Assembly (NCBI RefSeq): GCF_040054535.1
Contig: NC_090795.1
Location: 4,253,501-4,317,500, forward strand
Length of the DNA stretch: 64,000 nt
Direction of reading: 5' to 3'
DNA from: Antennarius striatus
Lineage: Eukaryota > Chordata > Actinopteri > Lophiiformes > Antennariidae
Within the stretch, counting starts at the first letter, position 1; each line of letters starts with the position of its first letter. Both the position numbers and the translations under genes were made by a program. The notes below the pieces were generated by a model. It saw only the letters and a list, made by a program, of their open reading frames with translations, was not told where the DNA came from and did no database searches. This document shows positions 40,097 to 52,532 of this stretch, piece after piece.

Positions 40097-43000
40097 GTGA
40101 GTCTTTCCCTTTTTCTAGTAACTGCTTCTTCTGCTGATATCGATCACATGCACGTCTTAGCATAGCATTTATCAGCTCTTCTCCCCCCTCCACCCCCCGT
40201 CAGCACTTACATATTATTCTACATTCTTCCCAGCAACAGAAAAAAAACAACCCCAAATCTGACACTCGAGCGTCTGCTCTTTGCACCAGCCTGCATCTCC
40301 CGTGCCAGAATGTGTGCAGAATATCAATGGGAGTTGCAGCAAAGCCCCTTCCTCAAATATAAAGCACTGAAGTTCAGTTGCTGCACAGCCCAAAGGCCTG
40401 CAGCTCCATCCTGTGCAGTTTATTTTCTCACACTTGGCAAACCCAGACTCGTTCGTACCTTCAGAGAAAAAGTATGATCCGTGCATCACACGGATCATAC
40501 TGTTTCCAGGTGAATATTGTATTTAAAGAACACCACAACAGTTGGGAAAGGTGTAGCATACTCTGAAAACAAAGGAAAAAAATGGAGAAACTGAGTTTGC
40601 TCTCAACATTTTTTCGTTTTTTTTTTTTTATTTTGCTGCTTTGTCTTCCACTCAGCCAGGAAAAGTGTGAATATTATTGAACCTTCATTTGCATAATTGA
40701 AAGTTACCTGTTTTAAACTTGCGAAGAATCTAAAATATGGATTTGGTCCTGTCCCTCTGCAGACGCCCAGCCCACAGATGCGGAGCGAGAGGTGTGGGAG
40801 CAGGTGGACGTGGTGCTAAAGGACGCTAAGAGCATCCTGGACGAGCTGCAGGCGTACAAAGGAGCCGGGAAGGAGATCAGAGAGGTACGGCCGGCGCACT
40901 CATCCACGTCCAGCTGGACCGCGCTCTGAAAAGAGGCTTCATGCCAGTGGGTTTGTCTTGATTCGTGTCACAGTGATCCCTTCATACATTTGCTTAAAAA
41001 CTGTTGCTCGCATTACCCACAATGCACCTAGACTGAAGGCGGCTAATGTAACCACTAGCCTCAATCGATGACGAGGAGCTGCAGAAGTCTCGATTCGTAT
41101 TTTCTCCCAGACTTTTTAATTAAGTTTGAAGTGTGACTTTCATAAAAATTCACCAAAACCTTTTTTTATCATCGACCACGAGATGAAACTTGTGTTCGTT
41201 TCTGTTTTTCAGGCGATCCAGAACCCGAACGATGAGGCGTTGCAGGAGCAGGCGTGGGCGGCTGTGGTTCCCTTGGTGGGGAAATTGAAGAAGTTCTACG
41301 AGTTCTCCCAGAGATTAGGTGCGTGTCCGTCGTCATGTCGACGGGAATCTTATTGAAACTCAGACCTTTTTAACTACGTGCAGCATTTAAACGCAAACTG
41401 AATGACCTGTGACTCGGATGCGACTGGTTTTGGTTCAGTTGATGTCTCCAAGCGCCTGACATTAAAGCCTGAAGGACGCCAGCACACGACCTGCATGTAA
41501 AAGGTCTTTTAACGCGGCGCCACGCGGACACACCCTCCATACATGACCTTAATTGTTTGCCAGCGCATCTGGGATATCGACTGCTGAGCTGCAAAAGTCA
41601 ACATACATGCGACATGCACAAATAACATGCACCGCAGGCTTATATAAACACGCTTTGAACCCCCCCTCCCTCCCCATTTCGCCGGGCGTGTGGATGCATA
41701 CGCCGTGCTTGCGTCGCCGACCTCTGTGCAGGATCAGACTATAGGTTGCTTAATTAGCACAGATACATGGGGGGGGCTCACGTCGCTCTGATCTCCTTAT
41801 GACCCTGAGGCTGAGGATTGGGGGGGTTGAAGCATAGAGCCCTCCACGCCTCAACGCTCTCAGTCCTGTAATCCCTGTCGCCGTGGTGAAGGTAGTCAAT
41901 GGGAGCGGTGGGCGGCAGCAGCTGTTATGTAAGGAAGGCCGGCTCGCCGCCGTCCTGAAGCCTCCGTTCAGCTCAGATATTTCCTGTTGCTTCAGTATTT
42001 CTGAAACCTAAATTTACTGAAGATGATCCGACGCGAAGAAAAAACTTCAAGTTGTTTATTTTGTCCAGAAAAGTGGAATCCCTGAAATATTCACTGACAA
42101 AAGAATCAAGTCTTTCCTTTTTCCAGATTGAAAACTTGTCCGGAGTAAATCTAGCCTGTTAGGCATGATGGGATGTAAGCCAGACCAAAGTCCCGCCACT
42201 CTCTGGATCCCCCCCCCCCCCCAATCCCGCCTACATTCCGCCTGCCTGCTCCGCCGTGACCTGATGAGATCAGACGCCCGCCCCGCTCAACATCCCCGAC
42301 CCTCCAGAGTGTGGATCGTTTCTAAAGGCCTTAAAAGCAGCTCCATCTCAACTCCTGTTGTGACTGGGAGAGAGAAAAACAAAAACCCCTCCCGCTCGGG
42401 GGCCATTTTTAATCAGGATCGCCCTAAACGCCGGCCAAAGCAGATGGGAGTCATTACCCAACGGCAAACGAGCTCAATTTATTGCGCCGCTCTGCCAGCG
42501 CTCCGACTGTCTTCCAGAAGTCCCGTAACGATCGTCTCAAAACAGACGTCCGTCTGAATCCGTCCTGCGGGGGTCACGCTGACGTTCCCCTCCCTCGATG
42601 TAATCATCGAGAATCGCAAAAAGCACATCTGAAATGAATTTATCGGCGCGGCCTTATTGCTTCAGACGTGCTCGTCTAGGTCGTGTCATTATTGAATCTT
42701 CTCCCCTCTCTTCATCTAGATTGGATCTGAAATGCTGCACCTTTTATAAAGAGACCCCCCCCCCACCAGGGTGTAAAAGTTTTGTTTATTTTTGAACCGG
42801 CTGATATTTTACTTCCATAATACCGTTTTCTGGGAATCCGTTGGCTAAGTTTCACTTGATCTTTTCCTGGTTTCCGTGCCGACGCTCCTCAGGCGTGCTT
42901 TTAATGGCTGGACTGTGGGCATGCTAGGCTAGGTCGCGTACCCCCCCCCCCCCCCCCCGCGCAGGCTTTGTGTTTACTTACTGCCAGGGCAATGAGCGTA

Positions 43001-46000
43001 ATCCCCCTCCAATGAAAATCCCCACCATTATAAGACAATGAGATAATTAGGCCCATGTCTCATCTGCATCTGAACAGGAAAGCCCCTACCCCCCCCCCAA
43101 CCCCTCACACACACACACACACACACAACCTCCCCCCATGGACTCGCAGCGGCCTGTGGGCAGTTATCTGTCCGTGTCTTATCAGAACGCTTCAGCCGCT
43201 GAGTGGCGTTCACATATCTAAGTGTGGTTATCGTGGTGGGTGGTGGTGGTGGTGGTGGTGGTGGGGGGGGGGGGTTGATATTTAAAACCCCTGTAGCCAA
43301 ATTTTAAATTATGCTCAGCGTAATTAAAATTGGCTTCGTAGTTAAGGGCTCTGAACATGAAGCACCGTTTCCTGTTTTCTGTTCCGGTGTGTGAAGTGAA
43401 CACTGACAGGTGTGAAAATGAGATATTGATCAGATATTTGGTTTTAATTTACCGTCATCACGTAATGATCAGTGGAGTTTTTAAGAAATGGTTGTTTTAA
43501 AACGAATGAATTGAATGTTAGAAGATGACGAGTTCGATGAACGTGAAGGACAATAAAATATCTAAAGGTCTAAAATCGTTTGTCACGGCTGCATCAACGT
43601 GTTTTAGTTCAAATATTTTTAATAGAAATCATTTTTCTATTAAAAAAGCTGAATTTTATGCCTCTGATTTTTGTTTGACTTGAAGAAATCACTTGTTGTG
43701 AAGTAGATTTTCTTTCTGCCTCTGGACCAAACACGACATTCTGAATATTTGTCTCCTTTTTAATCATTTGATTTGATTATTATTTTCTGTTAGGGTTTAT
43801 AATTCTGTTGATTTTACGACCTGAATCTTCCTCCCTCCGCTGTGCTTCACGTGTTTCCTAATCCGTTTGCTGATGTTGCGGCGATGATGCTGAACGCCGC
43901 CCGTCTCACGCAGACGCGTCCCCTCTTGTCTTCCCCTCTCGCAGAGGCGGCGCTGCACAGCCTCCTGGGAGCTCTGACCAGCGAGACGTACGACGACACC
44001 ACCCAGCACCTGGAGCGGGAGCAGGCGCTGGCCAAGCAGTTCGCCGAGATCCTGCACTTCACGCTGCGCTTCGACGAGCTGAAAGTACGACCCACGTATC
44101 GCCCCGCAGACCGCTGCTGATGGTTTAGCGTCACAGTTAGCATTCATTAGAATTACATTCGATATGATCTGGTCAGACAGGGGATGAACTGGTGCTCCTG
44201 CTCCCTCCCGCTTAGAAAAGTAAAAAAATAAATAAATGTGCCCCGTCACCCCTCGGGCGACTTGCAGCGACGCCCCAATTAGTGCCCAGCACCCAGACTG
44301 GCAGAATAAAAACATGACAGCGGGGGGTACAAGGTGGCATACCAGGCCTTTTCATCCATTTTTCACACCCGGCCGCAGCTTCTGACCTACATAATGTGTC
44401 TGCGTGGCATGCGGCCCCTCCCTGGCGGACACAGGCTGCATACCGACCTATTGTAGCGGGATTAGCTCGCTGCCCGTTCCGTACAGGATTGATGGTAATT
44501 AGCTGCATGATGAGCCGTCGGCGCCGGGCGGCGTCTGATGGGAGGTCATCGATTGGCCGGTTTACGTTTGAGAAAGTTGATTTTTACCTGAGTCTGTGTG
44601 TTAAAATAGTATCAGACCCAAAGTTTCCACTCCTTTTCTCCACTTTTATGAGACCTTTGACTCCCTCGTCACAAAAAGATACCATTCACATCCTGAACGT
44701 AGCGGGAAAATAGCCAAATATCTCCTGACAGATCGAGCAGATGTGAGGAAGGGGTGAGCGTCAGAGATTTAAATCCGCTCCAGCAGATACTTGTTTTTTT
44801 TTTTTTTTGTCTCGACGATCTTTTTGTGTCGTTTCTCCCCAAAGCTACGTTTCTGCCTTGTCGGCTAAAGTATCGTGTCACGATGATAGCGTGTTTGATC
44901 CGGAGTCGGCCGTCTGCGTGTCTGTAGGTGACACATCCTGCAGCACTAAGAAACCTCCGTTCCTCCGCAGTATTAACATTCATTTCTGCTTCCTTTTTTA
45001 ATTTTTTTACACAGATGACAAATCCTGCCATTCAGAACGACTTCAGCTACTACAGGAGAACCCTGAGCCGAATGAGGATCAACAACGTACCGGTGAGGAC
45101 GCTGGGATTAAAGGAACCCCAGACCTGCTTTTAATCCTCAGCAGTTTCATTTCAGATCTCAGCAGAAAGCTGGGATGGATTTGAGCTGAATGTTAAGACT
45201 GTTAAAAAAAACAAACACAAATTTTTTTTGGATTACAAGTAACTTTTCCGTAATTATCATGTTAATGTAGGTAGAGTAAAGGTGGGATCGATAAAAGTTT
45301 GCAGACAAATGGAGTTTGAATTTTTACCATCGGGGTCGTAAAACCATGAGCGTTTAATCGACCTAAAAGTCCGACATGCCAACAAACTTTAAAACCACAA
45401 ATAAGAGAGTTAAGTGCTGCCAAAAGGAAGCAGCTCTCTCAATTCTGTTTACGCGCCGCTTGATGTTTCCTGTATTGATCGAAGTCAAGTTGGGTAATGT
45501 GAAATTCAAGCACCCCGTCCCGTTTCCTCCGTGGCCCCCTCCAACAGATTCGCATCTTGATTCGACAGCTTCAAATGACATCTAAAAGGTACTCCGATCG
45601 GAAAGGTTTCATTTTCTCAGAACCAAATTGCGGCGTTAGCCAAACGGACCCTAACCCATTAGGACCTGAGACCCCGTGAGCGACCCCCACCCCACACCCC
45701 CCACCGGCCGCCATCCTCCCTCTCAGCTCAGAGCTGCAGCAGCAGTTTAGTCGGCGCTAGAACGACCGGATCATTCAGACATCTGAGATGAAACGTCTGA
45801 GCTTGTGTCATTGCGTTCCGAGCCCTTTTGGAATTTTTTCGGCAGATTATTCACATGCTGTCGTTGTTATAAATAAAAGCAGGGAAAGTTTGGATTGTTT
45901 AAATACGCTGACAAATTTAGAACAGGCTCTTCAAGAGACGCCTTGTTCTTTGTCACCTGGCAGGCCTTTTCATTGTGTCTGAGTCTGAATCTATAAAGCA

Positions 46001-46300
46001 GCGGGACGCGTCGGACGAAACCATCAAGAGCAGCGCAGCTCAGTGACGTGATTTATGTCCCTGCTTATCAGTCAGGGCTTGATTTAATGATGTGGCTTTA
46101 ATGTGAACCGAGATCTGGTGGTGACAATTATACAGAACAAATATACAGCAAATAAAACCAGATCAGAATGTGTTCTAACAGCAGAACGCGCCACAGGAAG
46201 GGGCTGGATGGTTTTAATGAATCTCATCGGTCTCAAGAAGTCTTCAGGGTTTTTTTTGCAACCTTTTGGTAAAATATTGGTGGAAATATTGTAAATATAG

Positions 46301-46336
<36 letters not shown>

Positions 46337-47755
46337 TAGTACGTAGAGTCTGGTTCTGCATCATAACATAAACTTTGATCTGAAGGAATTTCACAATAAG
46401 ACCTTTTTTATTAAATTTTTTATAATGTTCTCCAGGCGGAGGGTGAGAATGAAGTCAACAACGAGCTGGCCAATCGGATATCTCTGTTCTACGCCGACGC
46501 CACGCCCATGCTGAAAACATTAAGCGACGGCACGACGAAGTTTGTATCGGAGGTGAGGCACGACGGGAGAACGAGGTGAACCTTTACAAACGTGTTCTGT
46601 GAAAGCGTCGTCTCAGTTTTGTTCTTCTGCCTCCTTGCAGAACAAGAACCTTCCCATTGAGAACACGACTGACTGCTTGAGCACGATGGCCACCGTCTGT
46701 AAAGTCATGCTGGAAACGCCGTGAGTAACTTCCTGCTCTACAGCCACGCGGCAGAAGCTTCTTTTTTCACATCACATCTAAATCTCCACTTCGCTTCCTT
46801 TCAGGGAATACCGCAGCCGGTTCACCAGCGAAGAGACGGTGTCGTTCTGCCTGCGGGTCATGGTCGGGGTCATCATCCTCTACGACTACGTCCATCCCGT
46901 AGGAGCTTTCGCAAAGTCGTCTAAAATCGACGTGAGTGCTTCCGCCTCAGCTTCAGTCATGCCGCTTCGCATCGCTCTACGTGACGCTGACAGACTGTTT
47001 CCTGTTCACAGATGAAAGGCTGCATCAAGGTCCTTAAAGATCAGCCTCCCAACAGCGTAGAAGGCCTTCTCAACGCTCTCAGGTGGGCGCTCGTTGAAAT
47101 CGAATCGTGTTTTCAGCCCAGCGTGTAACACGATTACAGCGACAGCCTGGCGGCAGCCGTCCGGTCGCTAGCGAGAGCGCCGCTCGCGTTGAATCGAATA
47201 ATGCCGGTGCGTTCAGGAGCAGCAGACGCTCCGTACAGTCCCGCGCCGGTTTCAAGGCCGATGACTCGTGACTCCTCGTCCTCCTCAGGTCTCCTTTACT
47301 TTAACTCGCTTCACCCGACAGCAGCAGCTGTTCAGGCAGACATCACATCTGTTTCTCCACCGGTGCCGGGGCCCCATGTGGGCAACAGAGCGACTTAAAG
47401 TTCTTCATTTTATTTTCTACCAAACGTAGAATAATAGACTTCTAATACTTTTACCTTTTGAAAGGCATTTCTTTTCAGAGAGAAAATTGACCAATATTAC
47501 AAATATATGTCATGTTTTAACTGTAACAACCAAATAATGCAGTAGAAGAGGTGTTTAAAACTCTCTTCTTCAGTTTACTGTATTGGATTACCAATGGAAG
47601 TATAATTTTCTACAAATACTTTTCCTGCATCAGGACTTTGGATACTTGCGGTTGTATTTTTTTCATTCTTGTGTTGCTGTCTCCTCTGCAGGTACACGAC
47701 CAAGCATCTGAATGATGAATCAACCAATAAGACTATCAAGAGCATGCTGCAGTAG
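40024..47755 (+). CDS. cyrib: cyrib (FAM49B), CYFIP-related Rac1 interactor B, 10 coding exons
   Basis: Cyrib binds active Rac1 and opposes its activation of the Scar/WAVE complex, limiting lamellipodia. The spliced CDS is 978 nt, 325 aa plus stop; human CYRIB is 324 aa. Exons: 40024-40096, 40763-40884, 41213-41318, 43945-44084, 45015-45092, 46436-46552, 46641-46720, 46805-46931, 47012-47082 and 47692-47755. All junctions are GT-AG and in phase. The protein starts [10 protein letters not shown], where Gly2 is the N-myristoylation site. The Rac1-contacting arginine pair in [15 protein letters not shown] falls at 161-162, one residue later than in human because of a one-residue insertion in the TSETYDD segment. 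CYRIB rather than CYRIA is favoured by overall identity as I remember the sequences and by linkage to asap1. Confidence 0.96.
40471..40501. repeat. Perfect inverted repeat (13-bp arms, 5-base loop)
   Basis: AGTATGATCCGTG is followed by CATCA and then its exact reverse complement. It lies in the intron between cyrib coding exons 1 and 2. Confidence 0.9.
40763..40884 (+). CDS. cyrib: cyrib coding exon 2
   Basis: Encodes [20 protein letters not shown] and [20 protein letters not shown], helical. Acceptor CCTCTGCAG, donor GAG/gtacgg. Confidence 0.95.
41213..41318 (+). CDS. cyrib: cyrib coding exon 3
   Basis: Encodes [20 protein letters not shown] then [15 protein letters not shown]. Acceptor GTTTTTCAG, donor TTAG/gtgcgt. 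Confidence 0.95.
43233..43274. repeat. (GGT)n followed by poly-G
   Basis: GGT trinucleotides run into about 13 G. Four or more G-runs close together make G-quadruplex formation plausible. Confidence 0.85.
43945..44084 (+). CDS. cyrib: cyrib coding exon 4
   Basis: Encodes [20 protein letters not shown] then [26 protein letters not shown] across its length. It holds the one-residue insertion relative to human. Acceptor CTCTCGCAG, donor AAA/gtacga. Confidence 0.95.
45015..45092 (+). CDS. cyrib: cyrib coding exon 5 (Rac1-binding arginines)
   Basis: Encodes [20 protein letters not shown] and RINNVP. The RR pair corresponds to the arginines reported to contact Rac1. Acceptor TTTTACACAG, donor CCG/gtgagg. 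Confidence 0.96.
46436..46552 (+). CDS. cyrib: cyrib coding exon 6
   Basis: Encodes [20 protein letters not shown] then [19 protein letters not shown]. Acceptor GTTCTCCAG, donor GAG/gtgagg. Confidence 0.95.
46641..46720 (+). CDS. cyrib: cyrib coding exon 7
   Basis: Encodes [20 protein letters not shown] and KVMLET. Acceptor CCTTGCAG, donor GCC/gtgagt. Confidence 0.95.
46805..46931 (+). CDS. cyrib: cyrib coding exon 8
   Basis: Encodes [20 protein letters not shown] then [22 protein letters not shown]. Acceptor TCCTTTCAG, donor GAC/gtgagt. Only 84 bases separate it from exon 7. Confidence 0.95.
47012..47082 (+). CDS. cyrib: cyrib coding exon 9
   Basis: Encodes [20 protein letters not shown] and NAL. 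Acceptor TGTTCACAG, donor TCAG/gtgggc. Confidence 0.95.
47692..47755 (+). CDS. cyrib: cyrib terminal coding exon
   Basis: Encodes [20 protein letters not shown] and TAG, the conserved C-terminus. Acceptor CCTCTGCAG. Confidence 0.96.
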
Positions 47756-48530
47756 GACCGAGCTGCTGCTGCTGCTGCTACTACAACTGCTTGCCTCACA
47801 CCCTGCTGGGGAGGGAAGGGGGAGGGGGGGGAATGCCACTCTCCTGACTGATGTCGGTGCACAGAATAAAAAACTTTTAATTTTTTTTTTGCTTTTTATT
47901 TTTTATTTTCTAATGGAAAAAGAGCCACAGCTCTGCCATCTTTTCTAATGCAAAATGCTACTGCCATTATGAACGTCTTTTTCCGTGCCAAAAAGATGTT
48001 GCTGGGATGCGACGTGTTTTCCGTAGAAGGCCATGCTACAATGGCAGCTAACGAAAGCGTCACGCATCCTCTGGTGTGTTTTTTTTTTTTTTTTTGGATG
48101 TGTCTTGTTTCCCTACGTGAGGGACTGGAGGGCTTTGACTTGAAAATTTAAAAGAGAGATATATAGAGAAGTATATAATATTTTTGTTTGATTCGTTATT
48201 TAATATTACATCTTCTGCATGATGAAAATGTCTTTTTCCTTATATTTAAAAAAACCCTAAATGTTCTGTTCAATGTGTTGGCTAAGTCGTTGCATTATTA
48301 AGTGTTTTGTTATTGAGATGGTACTTGAAATGAGATTTAGAGTACTGTTTTTATATTTTTTATAGGTTTTAATTTGTGCATATCTTTTTTTTTTCATAGT
48401 TGTGTTGTATTTTTCATTTGGAAAATTTTAAACTGTGATGTGTGTAAACTCTGATTAAAGTTGGGCGTCTGTACTGTAAATGGACAGTATGATGTCTCTA
48501 GAGAAATTAAAAGGAGAACTCTTGTTTTCT
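47756..48530 (+). other. cyrib 3'UTR with two possible poly(A) sites
   Basis: A proximal AATAAA lies at 47865-47870 and a distal ATTAAA at 48506-48511, the latter followed by T/GT-rich sequence. The long T-rich UTR between them suggests alternative short and long mRNAs, which is inference. Confidence 0.6.
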
Positions 48531-51500
48531 ACACCTCCACGTGTCTCGTTTGGTTTTCTCTCCCCATGAAAGTTTTATTGTGAAGTTTTTCTCTCTTGAA
48601 GATGAGTGTGATACATATTCTCACACTCAGCTGGTGAGGAAGAGCATGTTAGATCTGACGCTGTGATAAAACAAACCGGATGATACACGCTGAGGAAATG
48701 CAGTTTCTTTGAAATGAGGTTTCTCTTACATACGCTACAGATGAAAGTGATAACTCTCACATCTGTATGGTAAATATGCAGCTAGTTAGCTTAGCATTAA
48801 AGAATCAGTTTATTGTTTCAAGCCCTTTTTTTTTAAATCCCTTCAGGGCAGATTTTTTTCTTAGTTTGAAAGTTAATAAATGAACATCAGATGTTTTAGA
48901 ATGCAGATTTCATTTCTAGCTGAACTAGCCCAATGCTAAGATGGTTTATCCAGCTAATGGCTCTACACACATCTGGTGATAAAGAGCTATATCTCTTTTC
49001 ATCTCCCTCTTCGAAGTAAATGTGTTTTCTCTAAATATCAACCTAATCCATTAAATCGACATTGGTCCGGCGGGGATTGATTAGCTCTAGTCATGAATAA
49101 TTGAATAAATTTGAGAAAACAGGAAGTTTTTCCATCTAATAGAGCAAAAAAAACATGCTTTTATCATGATGACATGACACCCAGGCTGTTGAAATGACTC
49201 TCTTAGAAACATTCAGTGTGAAATGGCCATCCCTCTTTCATTTAAAAAGATTTTCTCTCCATTATTCTCTCCTTCCACATCAAGGTTTTCTCCCTTTTCT
49301 CTCTGAAAACCCAGCAGCTGTATTCATTTCCAGCCTTCCTCTTTTTTCCTCCTCCTCCTCTCAGCGGCGCTCTAGTGTGGGAAGGGGCTCCTCTCTCGGG
49401 TGGGCACTGCAGCACTATCAGCGATCCGCCGGAGAACTTCTCAGGGTCAGAGAGGATGGGTGTGTCCTCTGCAGCATCCCTGCACTGACAGACGGGAAAG
49501 GGAGGAAGCAGAGAGGGAGGAAATAAAGTGGTTTAATCTTGAAGGTGGTGGGAAGTGGAATGACTTTGGAAGAATGAGAGCACCTTGCACATGGTTGTAG
49601 AATGCACACACACGCACACATACACGCACACACACACCGCTGACCTGATTCGATCTTCCACCTTGACCCTCTTCACTCCTCCTCATCAGCTGAGGAGGCG
49701 ACTCTCGCATCCAGATGAAAACCTTTTCTCAGAGAGGAACCATCCTAAGCTTCCCTCCACACACACACACACACACACACCTCAGCTTTAAACATGAAGG
49801 TTTTATATAAAATATAAATATTCAGTTTATAATATATGAAGTATTTCATATTTTATGCTATACAACAAAATATCCAGGAGAAGGAACAGCAGTAAACCTC
49901 ATTTTGATTGTCTGCAACATAAAATGCAGCATATGCGATAATCTGTGTGTAACTAGCAGGGCATTAATCCCTAATAACTGCATAAACTGTGAGGCAAACT
50001 GTAATTATTAACCGTTCTACGTGATGCAGCTTGTAAAAGAGTGGTTTGGTAATTCAAAAGATTTCTCACTTTGCTGGAGCGTAAATAATTTTTCTGGTTT
50101 CGAGAAATCTCACCAAGTGTGATCTCAGCAGGAGCGGAATTGTCTGCACTCCTTCTTCTTCTTCTTCTCTTAAATTTGTCTCCTCCCAGCAGAGATGTAG
50201 GACACGTTGCTCTCGGTTTCTTCTGCAGCTTCTCTTCAGCTGTGAACTCAGACCCTCGGTGTCGTCAGAGGTGATAATCTGTTCCGCTGGAGCCAGCTGG
50301 GGCCGTGGATTCTTCTTCATAGCTCTTGCTTGTCGACGTTTCTCTGTTCTCTACGCTGATTGTGGAGAACAATCAGCTCTTGGAGCAAAACAAAACACAA
50401 ATTCTGCAGTTGCCAAGGAGATTCAGTTGTTGTGATGTGATGGAGACCATGACGGTTGAAACCTTCGAAATAAAAGGAAAGAGGTGAGGTTTGTCTATCA
50501 TAAAGCTCCAGACGGTCAAGAAAGGACAGTTCAATATCAAACTTTTCATTCGCTCTGCCGCTGGAGAGAAAAATTTAAACAGGTGGAAGTTCTTGTTTGG
50601 ATTTAATCTTCCTCAGATCCGGCTCTTTTAAAACGACACCGTTCAGCTTCATCCCCCTGACGTCTTTGTCAGATTTGTTGAACTTGGAGGCTTATATGAT
50701 TGATTTGCCTGGATGCTGTGCTAGGTGGGCTGGGAAGCCTCCCAGCATGCACTGGGGTAACATACAGGCGTCTCAGATCATGTGTGTTCTTGCATTATTG
50801 ATACCGGTGTTATTTTCTTCCACTCCGTGCTCCACATTGTTTCCACTCCTTCTGCACTGGAACAGATATTATCTGACTTATTACTTGTAAATGTGGTTCA
50901 CAAGATAAATAAGTTCTAATCGTTAAAAATCTAATTTAAAGCTATGCACCATTTGAATCCACTTCTTTTTTGGTACTATATTATCTTTTTTTTTTAATAA
51001 AATGCTGTTTAGATGCAGATATAAAACCTAGACCTGACTGTTTTCCCGCTCAAACGGAACAGGTTTTGGTCGGATCCCACGTCACGTCTCTCAGACGTTT
51101 GAAAGCGATGCTAAATAACTTCTTGCATGCTGATGGGGAAGTGAACGTCCTTTTGTTACCTCCACATGGGGGCCCCTGACAGGCATATGAGGACATCTAG
51201 ACGGCGGAGGAAGTGAATTATGATGTCGGTCACACCTGACAGAGAAGATCTCATGACCTTGATGGCTCTGAGGCTTCAGGCCCGTCGTCCTCTGACGCCG
51301 TCACGGCTCGGAAGCGAAGGCTGCTGATGTGGAACGGCGGCGAACGGGGGGGAAACATTTGAAGCGCAAATCTGCAGCCACTTAATGAGGCCTTTTCCTC
51401 GCGTTGCTCCACAGTGTGACATTTGTGCTGTTACTCTGTCTGCCACAATGAACTGGCACAACTGTCAGTTATTTCTGAGTAAAGCGTTTCTTCTTCTATT

Positions 51501-52319
51501 CCAGCTAAAACCCCCCCCCCCCCCCCAGTCTGAGAACTGAGATCTGTCCATAAACCACAAGACCCTAACATGTTGCTCATCTGTCTCTGGGGGGTGAGAA
51601 CAAGTTCGCTTTTCCGAGAAAGACAACGGCTATCCTGTGAGACCACCCTCTCACGAGCTGTCACAGATGCAGAGTACCCCCCCCACCCCACCCCCCCCAC
51701 CCACAGAATCCCACTTCCTCCTGTACGTTGCTTTAATCGGGGGGGGGGGTGTCTTAGTTAATCAGTCGTGTCAAAACATTAACGGCTGGTTGGGGGATCG
51801 TGTTTCTCGCCAGAGAAAACTGAACCAAGGGTGCTGTAATCTCTGTCCGTTGGGCAGATAGGGGCATCGGGGGCTTTATCAGGAACTAAGAGTCAGTGGA
51901 AGTGTTGCTTCACAGGAGTGAAAGGGCACTGGCCAAGTTCCTCTAAAACACTGTCAAAGAATCAAACATCACATGCCACTTCTCTGTTCTCGACACTTTT
52001 CTTCATGCCACATACTGCTGAAGCCATTATCTACGAAAGGCTGAGCCCCAAATCGAAGAATCAAGAGCTAGTTTCGTGATTAACAGTGACAACATTTCAG
52101 ATTCTCAACTAAACGTGTTAGCTCGGCTGGTAGATGTTCCTGTTCTATCACACTTTTCATACATTTTAAGATTGGTAAAATTTTAGATTCAGCTTTCGAA
52201 ACGTTTGTTGACAGAGGTGTGTTATCACGTTTGTTTTAGTCGCGTTGTTGTGTGCTTCACGGGACGACGCCATTATGTCTTTTCCTTGCCCTGTCTCTAT
52301 CCCCATTGCGTTTCATTTC

Positions 52320-52532
52320 CCACCCAGCTGGTCAAAGCGGATGACGGCCCTCCAGAGTTTGGGTCCTGCCCGGAGTTTCTTCCTCAATGAGGGAGTTTTT
52401 CACCACCGCTGTCTCTTATGCTTACTCTGGAGGGTCCTGTTGGGTTTCTCTGTCTGTCAAAGTGCTTTGAAATATCCGCTGATGTGATTAAGCGCTATAG
52501 AAATAAAGGTTGATTGATTGATTGATTGATTA
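52320..52532 (+). mobile_element. L2-like LINE 3' tail
   Basis: The sequence runs through GGAGTTTTTCACCACCGCTG, a TTGGGTTTCTCTGT segment, AAGTGCTTTGAAATA and GCGCTATAGAAATAAA to a terminal (TGATT)n at 52510-52532. This order is typical of the 3' ends of teleost L2-clade elements. Confidence 0.7.

Noticed and set aside
47575..47862. Minus-strand frame over the last cyrib exon
   Set aside because: Shadow of the terminal exon and the GC-rich start of the 3'UTR.
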